NCBI GenBank assembly: GCA_013204555.1
Contig: JABMNO010000040.1
Location: 1 to 44,948, forward strand
Direction of reading: 5' to 3'
DNA from: Chloroflexota bacterium
Lineage (GTDB): Bacteria; Chloroflexota; Dehalococcoidia; Lucifugimonadales; Lucifugimonadaceae
Length of the DNA stretch: 44,948 bases
Numbering within the stretch: position 1 is the first letter of the stretch; every line of letters starts with the position of its first letter. Shown piece after piece: positions 8,075 to 16,289 of the stretch. The notes beneath the pieces were generated by a model that did no database searches, was not told the origin of the DNA, and worked only from the letters and a program-made list of their open reading frames with translations. The translations under genes were made by a program, and so were the position numbers.

Positions 8075-8938
8075 ATGCAGGTGGTCAGCGACCACATAGC
8101 TCTCACCAAACCGAGAGTGATCAGTCTGCTGCTATGGACCGCATTTGGCGGAATGGTCATTGCAGACCGCGGCATCCCCGCACTCACCATAGTGGGAGCA
8201 GTGCTGGTGGGTGGTGCGCTTGCCTCTGGCGGAGCCAGCGCCATCAATCAGGCGCTGGAAGGCGAACTTGACGTCGCCATGCGCAGGACTTCAAACCGAC
8301 CTGTTGCCTCAGGGCGCGTCAGTATTCGGCATGCCATGGGCTACGGCCTCTTGCTCAATGTGGCCGCATTCATTCTGATACTGCTCGGCGCTAATTTGCT
8401 GGCAGCCCTGCTGACGATGAGCGGCACCGTGATCTACGTGTTCGTCTACACCATCTGGTTGAAGCGTAGTACGACGCAAAACATTGTTATTGGCGGCGCT
8501 GCCGGTGCGGTACCACCACTGGTCGGGTGGGCGGCTGTTACTGGCGATGTCACACTGCCAGCGTGGTATCTGTTCGCGATCATTTTCTTCTGGACGCCAC
8601 CCCACTTCTGGGCGCTGGCGATCATGATTAAGGACGACTACAAAGCTGCAGGGATACCGATGCTCCCCGTGATCGTTGGTTTCAACGAAACCCGCAGGGC
8701 GATCTTCCTCTACACATGGATACTGCTGGGTCTTACATCCCTGCTCTACGTAACCACGGACCATCTTTCTGCGGTGTATCTGGTCGGGTCGCTGGTGTTG
8801 GGAGTGATCTACATCGGGTTCGCAGCTCGGCTCTGGTGGCAGACAGAGCGGAAGGCAGTAGTTGCGCTCTACTTGTACTCATTGCTCTATTTGGCGCTCC
8901 TGTTCGGGTTGATGATGCTGGACGCCTCGTTCGATTAG
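8075..8938 (+). CDS. ctaB: Protoheme IX farnesyltransferase (heme O synthase)
   Basis: A UbiA-superfamily membrane prenyltransferase that attaches farnesyl diphosphate to heme b to make heme O. The first Asp-rich-type motif appears as NQALEGELDVAMRRTSNRPVA, the CtaB hallmark. A cytoplasmic loop with WTPPHFWALAIMIKDDY, a second signature, lies past the middle. Around eight to nine transmembrane segments are evident. I chose the ATG at 8075 (288 residues) because AGGAG sits 10 bases upstream; a TTG at 8039 would extend the protein by 12 residues and overlap ctaA by 8 bp. Co-transcription with ctaA matches the sequential reactions heme b to heme O to heme A. Confidence 0.92.
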   Translation: MQVVSDHIALTKPRVISLLLWTAFGGMVIADRGIPALTIVGAVLVGGALASGGASAINQALEGELDVAMRRTSNRPVASGRVSIRHAMGYGLLLNVAAFILILLGANLLAALLTMSGTVIYVFVYTIWLKRSTTQNIVIGGAAGAVPPLVGWAAVTGDVTLPAWYLFAIIFFWTPPHFWALAIMIKDDYKAAGIPMLPVIVGFNETRRAIFLYTWILLGLTSLLYVTTDHLSAVYLVGSLVLGVIYIGFAARLWWQTERKAVVALYLYSLLYLALLFGLMMLDASFD

Positions 8939-9094
8939 CGCCGGGCAGTTGTGGTCGGACGGTCGCGATGCAGAGAACCTGGCGTCGCGTGGGAATCCCC
9001 GCAGACCGATTGCTGGCTGGAAGCCCGCGCTACGGGATCATCGGTAGCCACCGGGCTGGAAACTCACCCAGACTCCGCATAGAGTGATGGCCTT

Positions 9095-10036
9095 ATGAAA
9101 TGGACTCGCGTACTGGGATTTGGGATTGGAGCGGCGGCGGGCTCTTATGTTGGGATCTCCGCGCTTATGGCGCGTGGACTCACCAATACAGAGCGTCGTC
9201 CTCTGTTGGATGATCCATCTTCGGTAGACCTCGATTTCACGCAGATCAATTTCCGTAGCGCTGGCGATAGGCTTTCCCTCAGCGGTTGGATTATCAGAGC
9301 CCAATCGTCGAATGCCGAGCCCGCGCGCTGGGTAGTAATCGTTCACGGCCACTCCGCGCACCGCGCTGACCCGGAAGTTGGCGCATTGCCGTTGGCTCGA
9401 GACCTGGTGAAGGCTGGCTACTCCGTCTTCATGTTTGATCTCAGAGGATGCGGCACATCTCGGGCGAGGCCGGCGTCCGCCGGCTACCACGAGCAGCGCG
9501 ATCTAATTGGGGCGCTTCGCTATCTGGAGTCAATGGGCGTCAGCGAGGACCGGATCGGCGTAGTGGGCTTCTCGTTGGGCGGGGCGGTAGCGATTCTCGC
9601 ATGTGGCAGGTACGGCGGAGCTGCCGCGGTGGTTGCCGACAGTTCATTCGCCGACCTTGAATTGCGAGTGCAGCAAAGTATGTCTGGAAATCTAACGCCA
9701 CTAAAGATATTCAGACCGGGAATGCGGGTGATGGCAAGAGTTCTCTTTGGAATCGACATGGGTTCGGTGAGTCCGATGCGGGCAATATCCGAATCGAACG
9801 TCCCGGTGCTGTTGATCCACGGTGATAAGGACGAGATCGTCCCCATGATTCATTACCGTCTGCTCGCCCGCGCCGTTGAGGCGGGATTAGGTGAGACATG
9901 GCTTGTGGAAGGGGCGGGCCACGCCCAGGGTTACCGAACGGCACCAGAGCAGTACGCTGAGCGCGTACTCTCGTTCCTGGACAGGTGGATGGACGTCCCG
10001 GTAGAGCGGGACTCTGCTAACTCAGGCGGTAGCTAG
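9095..10036 (+). CDS. Alpha/beta hydrolase
   Basis: A 313-residue alpha/beta-hydrolase with an N-terminal hydrophobic stretch (about residues 7-26) that could anchor it in the membrane. The fold markers are in order: WVVIVHGHSAHR (oxyanion region after strand 3), the FDLRGCGTS turn, the nucleophile elbow GFSLGG (S160), LLIHGDKDEIVP with the acidic residue, and GAGHAQG with the catalytic His. This resembles bacterial peptidase/esterase-like proteins of the BEM46/YqkD type, but the substrate cannot be read from sequence. It is convergent with rplT and their 3' ends overlap by 15 bp. No operon partner is evident. Confidence 0.85.
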   Translation: MKWTRVLGFGIGAAAGSYVGISALMARGLTNTERRPLLDDPSSVDLDFTQINFRSAGDRLSLSGWIIRAQSSNAEPARWVVIVHGHSAHRADPEVGALPLARDLVKAGYSVFMFDLRGCGTSRARPASAGYHEQRDLIGALRYLESMGVSEDRIGVVGFSLGGAVAILACGRYGGAAAVVADSSFADLELRVQQSMSGNLTPLKIFRPGMRVMARVLFGIDMGSVSPMRAISESNVPVLLIHGDKDEIVPMIHYRLLARAVEAGLGETWLVEGAGHAQGYRTAPEQYAERVLSFLDRWMDVPVERDSANSGGS

Positions 10037-10384
10037 GGCTGTCTGAGCGGCCTGCGCCAGCGATGCGAATGCAGCCGGTTCACGCACTGAGAGATCAGCC
10101 AGAACTTTACGATCGACTTCAACCTCGGCCAGCTTCAGTCCACGAATAAACTTGCTGTAGCTCAAGCCGTGAAGGTGAGCTGCTGCATTGATGCGGGTGA
10201 TCCAAAGCCTGCGCATGTCACGTTTACGTAGCTTCCGGTGCGCAGTGGCGTATGCCAGGGCGTGGAGAAGCGACTCTTTTGCCGTGCTGAAACGTGTGCT
10301 TCGGGCGCCGCGGTGTCCGCGTACCGCCTTCATTACGGCTTTGTGCCGCCTGTGCCGCGTGAAGCCTGTTTTTACTCTTGCCAA
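10022..10384 (-). CDS. rplT: Large ribosomal subunit protein bL20
   Basis: A 120-residue protein with the standard bL20 sequence: ARVKTGFTRHRRHKAVMKA at the N-terminus, then RGHRGARSTRFSTAKES and RRLWITRINAAAHLHGLSYSKFI. bL20 binds 23S rRNA and is essential in early 50S assembly. It starts at TTG (10384), 60 bp after rpmI, as the last gene of the conserved infC-rpmI-rplT cluster. The 3' end overlaps the convergent hydrolase gene by 15 bp, so no terminator fits between them. In many bacteria L20 represses its own operon through an mRNA mimic of its rRNA site; I did not identify such a structure here. Confidence 0.97.
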   Translation of the reverse strand: MARVKTGFTRHRRHKAVMKAVRGHRGARSTRFSTAKESLLHALAYATAHRKLRKRDMRRLWITRINAAAHLHGLSYSKFIRGLKLAEVEVDRKVLADLSVREPAAFASLAQAAQTALATA

Positions 10385-10444
10385 TTTCGGGAATCTCCGT
10401 GGTCATAATCACGCGAGCTAAAGCCTCGCGATTCGTTTTGGTCT

Positions 10445-10639
10445 CTACGAGGGCAGGAAGAGCTTAATCTTCTTGGCCATTGCCTTCGATACGCCGATCT
10501 TCTTGTCTAGCATGCGCTTTACGCGCGCAGCCTTATTACGGCGGAAGTGACTTTTGGGGCCCTTGGTCCTGACGACCTTACCGGTCCCTGTTATATGAAA
10601 TCGGCGCTTGGCGCCTTTGTGCGTTTTTATTTTAGGCAT
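10445..10639 (-). CDS. rpmI: Large ribosomal subunit protein bL35
   Basis: A 64-residue, very basic protein matching bL35: MPKIKTHKGAKRRFHITGTG, a lysine/arginine-rich centre (FRRNKAARVKRML) and a short C-terminal helix. It is a structural protein of the 50S subunit. The ATG at 10639 overlaps the last codons of infC by 8 bp, which fits translational coupling. The gene order infC-rpmI-rplT is conserved across bacteria. Confidence 0.97.
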   Translation of the reverse strand: MPKIKTHKGAKRRFHITGTGKVVRTKGPKSHFRRNKAARVKRMLDKKIGVSKAMAKKIKLFLPS

Positions 10640-11198
10640 CTGATGCGTTATTTCCGGATGATGCGCCCACGGGCTGACTGGTGCCGGGAGCTAGAACTAT
10701 GCTGATCGCTCGCACCTCAACGGTGGGTGCTTTTTCTAATTTTGCCTCGTTGGCTACCGCTTCTGCCACTTTCCTGAGAACTTTGACTGCAACTTCCGGA
10801 TGCTGGTTCTCTCTGCCTCTCATCCTCACAAAAACTCGGACCTTCGCTCCATCGGCCAGAAGTTCTCTGACTTTGCGAATCTTCGCTTCGATGTCGTGCT
10901 GTCCGATTTTCGGTGAGAGGCGAACCGCCCTTAGTTCAGTCTTTACCTGTGACCTGCGGGCCTCCTTGGCCTTCTTTGATTGGACAAATTTGAAGCGTCC
11001 GTAATCAAGCAATTTTACTACTGGTGGTGATTGGTTTGGACCAACCTCCACTAAATCAAGACCGCGTTCTCGCGCTAGTGCTAGCGCGTCTCGCGTTTCC
11101 ATGACAACTGACTCGGCATCATCATTGCCGTCACCCGAGCCGATTAGACGCACCTCAGGTACGCGAATCAAGTGATTTAGTCGGTAATCCTTTGCTAT
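10632..11198 (-). CDS. infC: Translation initiation factor IF-3, probable AUA start
   Basis: IF-3 keeps 30S subunits apart from 50S and checks the start codon. Family motifs are clear: YRLNHLIRVPEVRLIG at the N-terminus, ALALARERGLDLVEVGPNQSPPVVKLLDYGRFKF, then the basic linker and the C-terminal domain with VRVFVRMRGRENQHPEVA. I propose the ATA at 11198 (188 residues). GGGAG lies 9 bases upstream at 11208-11212, the homologous N-terminus begins at this point, and the promoter at 11264-11293 leaves a normal leader. An ATG at 11249 gives 205 residues but would leave a leader of only about 8 bases, and the extra 17 residues do not resemble IF-3. Rare AUU/AUA/AUC starts are a known self-regulatory feature of infC. 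Identity is certain; the start is inference. Confidence 0.93.
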   Translation of the reverse strand: MAKDYRLNHLIRVPEVRLIGSGDGNDDAESVVMETRDALALARERGLDLVEVGPNQSPPVVKLLDYGRFKFVQSKKAKEARRSQVKTELRAVRLSPKIGQHDIEAKIRKVRELLADGAKVRVFVRMRGRENQHPEVAVKVLRKVAEAVANEAKLEKAPTVEVRAISIVLAPGTSQPVGASSGNNASDA

Positions 11199-11263
11199 TC
11201 CAGAACGCTCCCTGAAAACAACGGCGCAGACAAACTGCGCCACAAACATTTTTACAAGCTGCA

Positions 11264-11293
11264 ATTATAGCTACCCGCAAGTTGGAGCGTCAA
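11264..11293 (-). promoter_or_regulatory. Sigma-70-like promoter for infC-rpmI-rplT
   Basis: On the minus strand TTGACG (11293-11288) and a consensus TATAAT (11269-11264) are separated by 18 bases. The predicted start of transcription is near 11256, about 58 bases before the proposed infC AUA start. It is the best promoter match I noticed in the window and sits where a ribosomal-protein operon promoter is expected. Confidence 0.65.
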
Positions 11294-11528
11294 CGAAATT
11301 CGCACGTTTCCCGAGGAATACTGCAATCTTGCGTTTTTGTTCATGGTTGCAATAACAACCCTGTGCTACGATTGGATCAGCATTCCCACACTCTGCTGGG
11401 CGTTCATTAATAGTGAACCTGAAAGCAGATTCCCGCGTCGAAAACAATGTTCGACGCAAAAATAGTTGTCGCGGACGTACTCCCCCAACCGTCCTTGCCA
11501 CAACAATTCGTGACGGAGAATCATCCCA

Positions 11529-13454
11529 GTGAGCAATCGTTGGATGCGTAACGGGTTCGTCTACGTACTGATCGTTCTTGGTGTCATCACCATCTTCCTG
11601 GTGTTCTTTAATGACCCGCTTGGCGATACCCAGGACATTCCGATCAGCGACGTGATTTCCCGCGCTAAGTCCGGTACCCCAATTCAAATTGAAGTCTCTG
11701 GTGACCTTCTGACGATACGGGATGGGACGCAGACGTTCCAATCTCGTAAAGAACCCAATTCAAGCCTGGTTGAAACGCTGGAATCTTCTGGCGTCGACAC
11801 AAGTCGGGTATCAATCACCGTCAAAGGATCTAGTGGTCTCAGCAGTATCGTTGGCATCCTGTTCAACTTCTTGCCGCTGATCCTATTTGGCGGAATTCTG
11901 CTGTTCATGATGCGTCAGGCGCAGAGCAGCGGCAATCAGGCAATGGGCTTTGGGCGCAGCAAGGCGCGCATGTTTGTTGGTACCAAGGCCACGGTCACAT
12001 TCTTTGACGTGGCGGGTGTGCCAGAAGCCAAACAGGAACTTGAAGAGGTTGTTGAATTCCTGAAGTACCCTGAGCGATTCGTTGCACTGGGGGCCAGGAT
12101 TCCTGCTGGAGTTCTGCTAGTTGGCCCTCCGGGAACAGGCAAAACTCTACTAGCACGAGCTGTTGCAGGCGAGGCTGGAGTGCCATTCTTCTCAATCTCC
12201 GGTTCGGAGTTTGTTGAGATGTTCGTGGGCGTGGGCGCTTCCCGTGTCCGCGACCTTTTTGAACAGGCGAGACGACACGCTCCGGCCATCATCTTCGTTG
12301 ATGAGATCGACGCGGTTGGGCGTCACCGAGGCGCTGGTCTGGGTGGCGGTCACGATGAGCGTGAGCAGACCCTGAACCAGATGCTTGTGGAGATGGATGG
12401 GTTTGAAACGGGAACCAATGTGATTGTTATTGCGGCCACCAACAGGCCGGACATCTTGGATCCGGCCCTTTTGCGGCCGGGCAGATTCGACCGACGAGTG
12501 ATCCTGGACGCTCCAGACATCCGTGGTCGCACTGCCATTCTTGAAGTGCATGCCAAAGGTAAGCCGTTTGAGGCAGGTGTTGACCTTCAGGAGATCGCCA
12601 AGCAGACGCCCGGTTTCAGTGGAGCCGATCTTGCGAACCTGATCAACGAGTCAGCGATTCTCGCCGCTCGTCGAAACAGGAAGACCATCAGTTTTGATGA
12701 GATGGCTGAAGCGATCGACCGGGTTATCGCAGGTCCCGCTCGAAAGAGCCGAATCATCAGTAAGCATGAGCGCGAAGTGGTGGCTTTCCACGAAGCTGGT
12801 CACGCCCTGGTTGCGCAGCTTGACCCGAATGCCGACAACGTTCACAAAATCTCCATTGTGGCTCGTGGTCAGATGGGCGGCTATACGCGATACGTTCCGG
12901 ATGAGGAGCGGACCCTTCAGACCAAGGAGCAGTTCCGCTCCAACATCGCAGCCGCTATGGGCGGCAGAGCAGCCGAAGAGATCAAGTTCAAACAGATCAC
13001 GACCGGTGCTTCAAATGACATCGAGAAGGCGACCGCCATTGCGAAAGCGATGGTCACCCGCTACGGCATGAGCGAGAAGCTTGGTCCAAGGTCGTTTGGT
13101 AAGCGGGAGGAGATGGTCTTCCTTGGCAAGGAGTTGGGTGAACAGCGCGACTACAGCCTCAGGACCGAGATCATCATCGATAAAGAAATGGATGCTGAGA
13201 TTGAGATGGGCTTGCGCCAGGCACACGACACGATCGAGGGGAATATGGACGCCCTGAATCGAATCGCTGCGCACCTCCTGGAGAACGAGACGATTGAGGC
13301 TCACGAGATTGAGGCGATCGTCGCTGGCGACCCCGTTCCCCCACGGCCAATGGGCACATCGGTAACCAAAGCTCCTGTCACGAGCGACGAATCAAGCGAT
13401 CAGGCTACCCCGGACAAGCCTGACGTCAGCATGCCGGAACCTGAGGGCGCATAG
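11529..13454 (+). CDS. ftsH: ATP-dependent zinc metalloprotease FtsH
   Basis: A 641-residue membrane-anchored AAA+ protease that degrades misfolded membrane proteins and short-lived regulators. Two transmembrane segments (about residues 8-27 and 107-128) flank a short periplasmic domain. The AAA module carries Walker A GPPGTGKT (199-206), Walker B IIFVDEID, and the second region of homology with [18 protein letters not shown]. The protease domain has the zinc motif HEAGH (from H421). The tail is Pro/Ser/Asp-rich. Length is typical. The GTG start at 11529 is preceded by GGAG at 11514-11517. It is divergent from infC and is closed by a strong hairpin at 13476, so it is probably monocistronic. 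Confidence 0.97.
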   Translation: MSNRWMRNGFVYVLIVLGVITIFLVFFNDPLGDTQDIPISDVISRAKSGTPIQIEVSGDLLTIRDGTQTFQSRKEPNSSLVETLESSGVDTSRVSITVKGSSGLSSIVGILFNFLPLILFGGILLFMMRQAQSSGNQAMGFGRSKARMFVGTKATVTFFDVAGVPEAKQELEEVVEFLKYPERFVALGARIPAGVLLVGPPGTGKTLLARAVAGEAGVPFFSISGSEFVEMFVGVGASRVRDLFEQARRHAPAIIFVDEIDAVGRHRGAGLGGGHDEREQTLNQMLVEMDGFETGTNVIVIAATNRPDILDPALLRPGRFDRRVILDAPDIRGRTAILEVHAKGKPFEAGVDLQEIAKQTPGFSGADLANLINESAILAARRNRKTISFDEMAEAIDRVIAGPARKSRIISKHEREVVAFHEAGHALVAQLDPNADNVHKISIVARGQMGGYTRYVPDEERTLQTKEQFRSNIAAAMGGRAAEEIKFKQITTGASNDIEKATAIAKAMVTRYGMSEKLGPRSFGKREEMVFLGKELGEQRDYSLRTEIIIDKEMDAEIEMGLRQAHDTIEGNMDALNRIAAHLLENETIEAHEIEAIVAGDPVPPRPMGTSVTKAPVTSDESSDQATPDKPDVSMPEPEGA

Positions 13455-13475
13455 CTTCAAGTAAGAATTAAACAC

Positions 13476-13513
13476 AAGAGAGGGCCGGTGACACCACCGG
13501 CCCTCTCTTGTTA
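13476..13513. terminator. Intrinsic terminator-like hairpin after ftsH
   Basis: A perfect 15-bp inverted repeat (13476-13490 with 13495-13509) closes on a 4-base loop ACAC. The stem is GC-rich in the centre and is followed by GTTATTT, a short T-rich tail. On the opposite strand the stem is followed by TGTGTTTAATT, so it could also stop transcription of the converging gene at 13531-13812. Stem perfection and position make terminator function likely. Confidence 0.85.
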
Positions 13514-13530
13514 TTTACGCAGTTTGAAGA

Positions 13531-13812
13531 TTATGCCTCGTCGGCGTCTTGCTCTGCCAATTGGCGTTCCCGGAATGAGAGTCCCCAGCGGTTCATGATC
13601 TCGTGAACCGCTGGCAGATCGAGCCCTCCCAGTTCCTTGAAGAAGCCCGCCAGGACGTGCGCATGTCGTAACTCCACGTCACAGACCCAACTTCGATCCG
13701 CCGGAACCATGTATAGCTGACCGTTCTGGTGCTTGCACTGTACCTCCAGCCGATCGCTAGTCTCAGACGAGTGAAGGGTAAGTCCGTAATTAGGTGTTGC
13801 AGATGTGGTCAT
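13531..13812 (-). CDS. Small hypothetical protein (93 residues)
   Basis: A 93-residue protein from the ATG at 13812. Longer in-frame starts run into the upstream flavoprotein gene. I do not recognise the family. Visible features are CKHQNGQLYMVPADRSWVCDVE, with two Cys 22 residues apart, a central HAHVLAGFFKELGG helix-like segment, and a charged C-terminal end (FRERQLAEQDADEA). No signal peptide or membrane segment is seen, so it should be cytosolic. It lies 73 bp downstream of the PPOX gene on the same strand and may be its operon partner. It ends just before the ftsH hairpin. Confidence 0.5.
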   Translation of the reverse strand: MTTSATPNYGLTLHSSETSDRLEVQCKHQNGQLYMVPADRSWVCDVELRHAHVLAGFFKELGGLDLPAVHEIMNRWGLSFRERQLAEQDADEA

Positions 13813-13885
13813 GGTGTAAGAGGCCTCATGAAATTGGTCGGTATGCTGAATGCCGAGGGATATCGTACGCGGGAGGGCGGCCCAA

Positions 13886-14302
13886 TCAAAGTGCGGTCCC
13901 ATATACGCGGTCCGGTACGATGGTTATCACGGCGCGATGGTCATCAAGCATGGCCTGATCGTATTCATCCCAGTTTGAGTGTTCGCCTGAGATCTGGCGG
14001 TAGATAGTTCGGCAGGTTTTCAGGTAATCGGCGCGTGGCGTGTTTTCCTGTGTGACCAAGTGGGCGTTGCCTTCCAGTACAACATAGCCCCACCAATCTT
14101 CTTTTGAGATCAGGAGGGAGCAGCGGGAGTCACGAGCCAGATTCTTGTATTTGGCTCTATCCTCAGTGGTGGTGAAAGAGACGCCATTCTCAGCTGGCGT
14201 GCTGACGACGATGCTCATCTGAGCCGCGCCACCGCGTCGAAACGTGGTCAGCACGGCCTTGTTGTTCGCCATTGCGAACTCACGCAATTCGGGGGTGATC
14301 AT
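13886..14302 (-). CDS. PPOX-class flavin/F420-dependent oxidoreductase
   Basis: A 138-residue split-barrel flavoprotein of the pyridoxamine-5'-phosphate oxidase-like superfamily, closest in appearance to F420-dependent reductase groups (TIGR03618-like). It begins ITPELREFAMANNKAVLTTFRRGG, the usual first helix and strand. RAKYKNLARDSRCSLLIS, the cofactor phosphate-contacting region, and WWGYVVLEGNAHLV, the next barrel strands, follow. These enzymes are cytosolic and reduce varied substrates with F420 or FMN; cofactor and substrate cannot be settled here. The ATG overlaps the stop of the upstream GNAT gene by 4 bp, so the two are translationally coupled. Confidence 0.8.
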   Translation of the reverse strand: MITPELREFAMANNKAVLTTFRRGGAAQMSIVVSTPAENGVSFTTTEDRAKYKNLARDSRCSLLISKEDWWGYVVLEGNAHLVTQENTPRADYLKTCRTIYRQISGEHSNWDEYDQAMLDDHRAVITIVPDRVYGTAL

Positions 14303-14772
14303 TTCTGCGTTCCTTCTGATCCCAATACGAAGTCGACTTCATAGATGTCGTATCGGGCCAGCTTCATACCCATTTTCCGGTAAACAGTCTGAGCCGCTGT
14401 GTTGGTCTTATCGACGTAAAGGCGGATTCCAGCGACATCATCAGCCACTTCCGCCTGTTTATACAGGTGTTCATACAAGGCCCGGTAGACTCCCGTCTTC
14501 CTGTGCGTAGCTTCCACGTAGACGCTTTGAATCCACCAGATGTTTCCGTTGCGCCAATCGCTCCATTCAAACGTGATCATCAGGCAACCCACGACCTCGC
14601 CATCAATCTCAGCTACTGTGTAGAAGCCGCGAGTAGGATTGGCCAACACTGCGGCAACTCCATGCGCCACAATCTCAGGGTCCAGTGTTTTTGCTTCGGT
14701 TTCATGGGCCATCAACTGGTTGAAGCGAGCGATTTGCTCTGCATCGCTGGGAGTGGCCTGACGTATGTTCAT
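14299..14772 (-). CDS. GNAT-family N-acetyltransferase
   Basis: A 157-residue acetyl-CoA-dependent acetyltransferase. The sequence starts MNIRQATPSDAEQIARFNQLM, the standard first strand and helix. It contains GEVVGCLMITFEWSDWRNG (strand 4 region) and WIQSVYVEATHRKTGVYRAL, the acetyl-CoA pyrophosphate loop in the divergent form RKTGVYRAL rather than Q/RxxGxG/A. It ends with LYVDKTNTAAQTVYRKMGMK, a C-terminal GNAT signature. The ATG at 14772 matches the domain start; ATG 14808 and TTG 14811 would add up to 13 residues. Target unknown. It is the first gene of a run with the PPOX flavoprotein and is divergent from the MBL hydrolase. Confidence 0.85.
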   Translation of the reverse strand: MNIRQATPSDAEQIARFNQLMAHETEAKTLDPEIVAHGVAAVLANPTRGFYTVAEIDGEVVGCLMITFEWSDWRNGNIWWIQSVYVEATHRKTGVYRALYEHLYKQAEVADDVAGIRLYVDKTNTAAQTVYRKMGMKLARYDIYEVDFVLGSEGTQK

Positions 14773-14850
14773 ATGAGGTGGGTTATCGTTGGCTAATCGG
14801 TTGCGCATCAATGGCAGCGGTCATATCAATACTTTCGGGAGTGGTACTAC

Positions 14851-15507
14851 ATGAGTGTGCATTACGAAGACGAGACGTTCAAACTTCAGGTCTTCGTGTC
14901 CGGGTTTTCCAATAACGCATGGTTACTGACGGACAAGGCGAGTGACGAGAGTCTGATCATCGACACTCCCGGCAATCCAGCTGAGCTTTTGAATGCAGCG
15001 GGCGAGACGAGCGTGATCGGCATTTTGATCACTCACAATCACAGCGATCACCTTGAGGGTTTCGGGGATGTTTACGCCAGCCACGCCGTACCGGTCGGGA
15101 TCGGTGCGGACGATGCACCAGCAATCGCAAGCCGACTAATCGCGGGGTCCATTGATGTGGCGCACGACGTGTCGGTTTCGTTTGGCGGGCTTTCGCTGAC
15201 GGCGATTTCAACGCCGGGACACACGCCCGGTTCAACTTGCTACTACTTGCCCTCTAATGGCGGCCACCTTTTCTCTGGCGACACGCTATTTCCTGGCGGC
15301 CCGGGCAAGTCAGGTTCTCCTGCTGCATTTGCTCAGATGCTGGAGGGTATATCGACGAAGCTTCTGACGTTGCCTGCCACGGTGGCCGTCCATCCGGGTC
15401 ACGGCGACGATTCTAATGTTGCCAAATCGCTGGCCGAGTACGAGATGTTCGCGTCCGGAGACCACGATTCAAATCTTTTTGGGGATGTGACCTGGCTTGG
15501 CGTATAG
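14851..15507 (+). CDS. MBL-fold metallo-hydrolase (glyoxalase II-like)
   Basis: A 218-residue metallo-beta-lactamase-fold hydrolase. The metal motif is THNHSDHLEG (H62, H64, D66, H67); further ligands appear in STPGHTPGSTCYY, FSGDTLFPGGPG and VAVHPGHGDD. This set, with the short C-terminus, is typical of single-domain glyoxalase II-like or persulfide-dioxygenase-like proteins. The substrate cannot be assigned. The protein is cytosolic and of normal length. The ATG at 14851 starts only about 80 bp from the divergent GNAT gene. The stop is overlapped by the following CPBP-protease frame. Confidence 0.85.
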   Translation: MSVHYEDETFKLQVFVSGFSNNAWLLTDKASDESLIIDTPGNPAELLNAAGETSVIGILITHNHSDHLEGFGDVYASHAVPVGIGADDAPAIASRLIAGSIDVAHDVSVSFGGLSLTAISTPGHTPGSTCYYLPSNGGHLFSGDTLFPGGPGKSGSPAAFAQMLEGISTKLLTLPATVAVHPGHGDDSNVAKSLAEYEMFASGDHDSNLFGDVTWLGV

Positions 15508-16276
15508 GCCAAAACTACCTCACCTGAGTCCACCGGACATGAGTCCGCCGGATATTCGATCAGATATCCGCCAGAGTGTTCAATGGGATCAGCGGGACGT
15601 AGTGCTCGCCCTTGGGACCGCGTTGGCGATATTTATTGGTTCAACGCTGCTCCTTGTTCTCCTGTTCGCAGGCGATGACTCAGACGAATTTTTTCGGGAC
15701 GCCACTTTTGGAGGAGTGCCGGCCGGACTGTGGATCGTGGCCGTGCAGCAGATCATCTTTGTGTTCGCGGCCTGGCGATTCTCAGTTAGCAAGTACCGTC
15801 TTGATGTGCGAACTCTGGGCTTTACCCGCGCCGAGGGCCGGCTACCGTACCTATTGGCGTTTGGCGGGTGGGTGGCGACGCTGTTCGCAATCGTGTTCTG
15901 GCAAGCCATTATTGGCTGGATCGGTATCGACGCCCTCACTCCCGAAGGCAACGTAGACGAGATACTAGATTTTGGTGGCAACATGTTCACCACGCTTCTG
16001 GTGGTTGGCCTGTGGGGTCCGGTGGCTGAGGAGATATTTTTTCGCGGATTCGCGCTGGCGGGCCTGCGGCGACGGTTTGGAGATCGGGCGGCGTTGGTCC
16101 TGACGGCAGGGCTGTTCGCGCTGTTCCATATTGAACCCACGATCTACGTACCCATCTTCTTTTTTGGTATCGTTCTTGGCTGGTTGTACCTGAAGACAAA
16201 TTCGCTGTGGCCGTCTATCTTCATTCATGTGATTCACAATACGATTATCTTGTTGACCACTATCCTGGCCGAATAG
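15497..16276 (+). CDS. CPBP-family intramembrane metalloprotease
   Basis: A membrane protein (259 residues from TTG 15497; an ATG at 15539 would give 245) of the CPBP/Abi intramembrane protease family related to CAAX prenyl proteases. About seven hydrophobic segments are visible. Motif 1 is EEIFFRGFALAGLRRRFG with the paired glutamates and Arg, motif 2 is LFALFHIEP, and motif 3 is SIFIHVIHN. These Glu and His residues form the catalytic metal site. Roles in this family range from protein maturation to bacteriocin self-immunity; nothing here points to a specific one. The gene follows the MBL hydrolase and precedes trpA by 13 bp, so it may sit at the head of the trpA transcript. Confidence 0.88.
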   Translation: MAYRPKLPHLSPPDMSPPDIRSDIRQSVQWDQRDVVLALGTALAIFIGSTLLLVLLFAGDDSDEFFRDATFGGVPAGLWIVAVQQIIFVFAAWRFSVSKYRLDVRTLGFTRAEGRLPYLLAFGGWVATLFAIVFWQAIIGWIGIDALTPEGNVDEILDFGGNMFTTLLVVGLWGPVAEEIFFRGFALAGLRRRFGDRAALVLTAGLFALFHIEPTIYVPIFFFGIVLGWLYLKTNSLWPSIFIHVIHNTIILLTTILAE

Positions 16277-16289
16277 GCAAAGGAGCACC

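Noticed and set aside
8716..9087. A 123-residue gene between ctaB and the hydrolase
   Set aside because: Most of it is the alternate frame of ctaB, it has no family-like sequence, and the remaining 150 bp shows no coding character.
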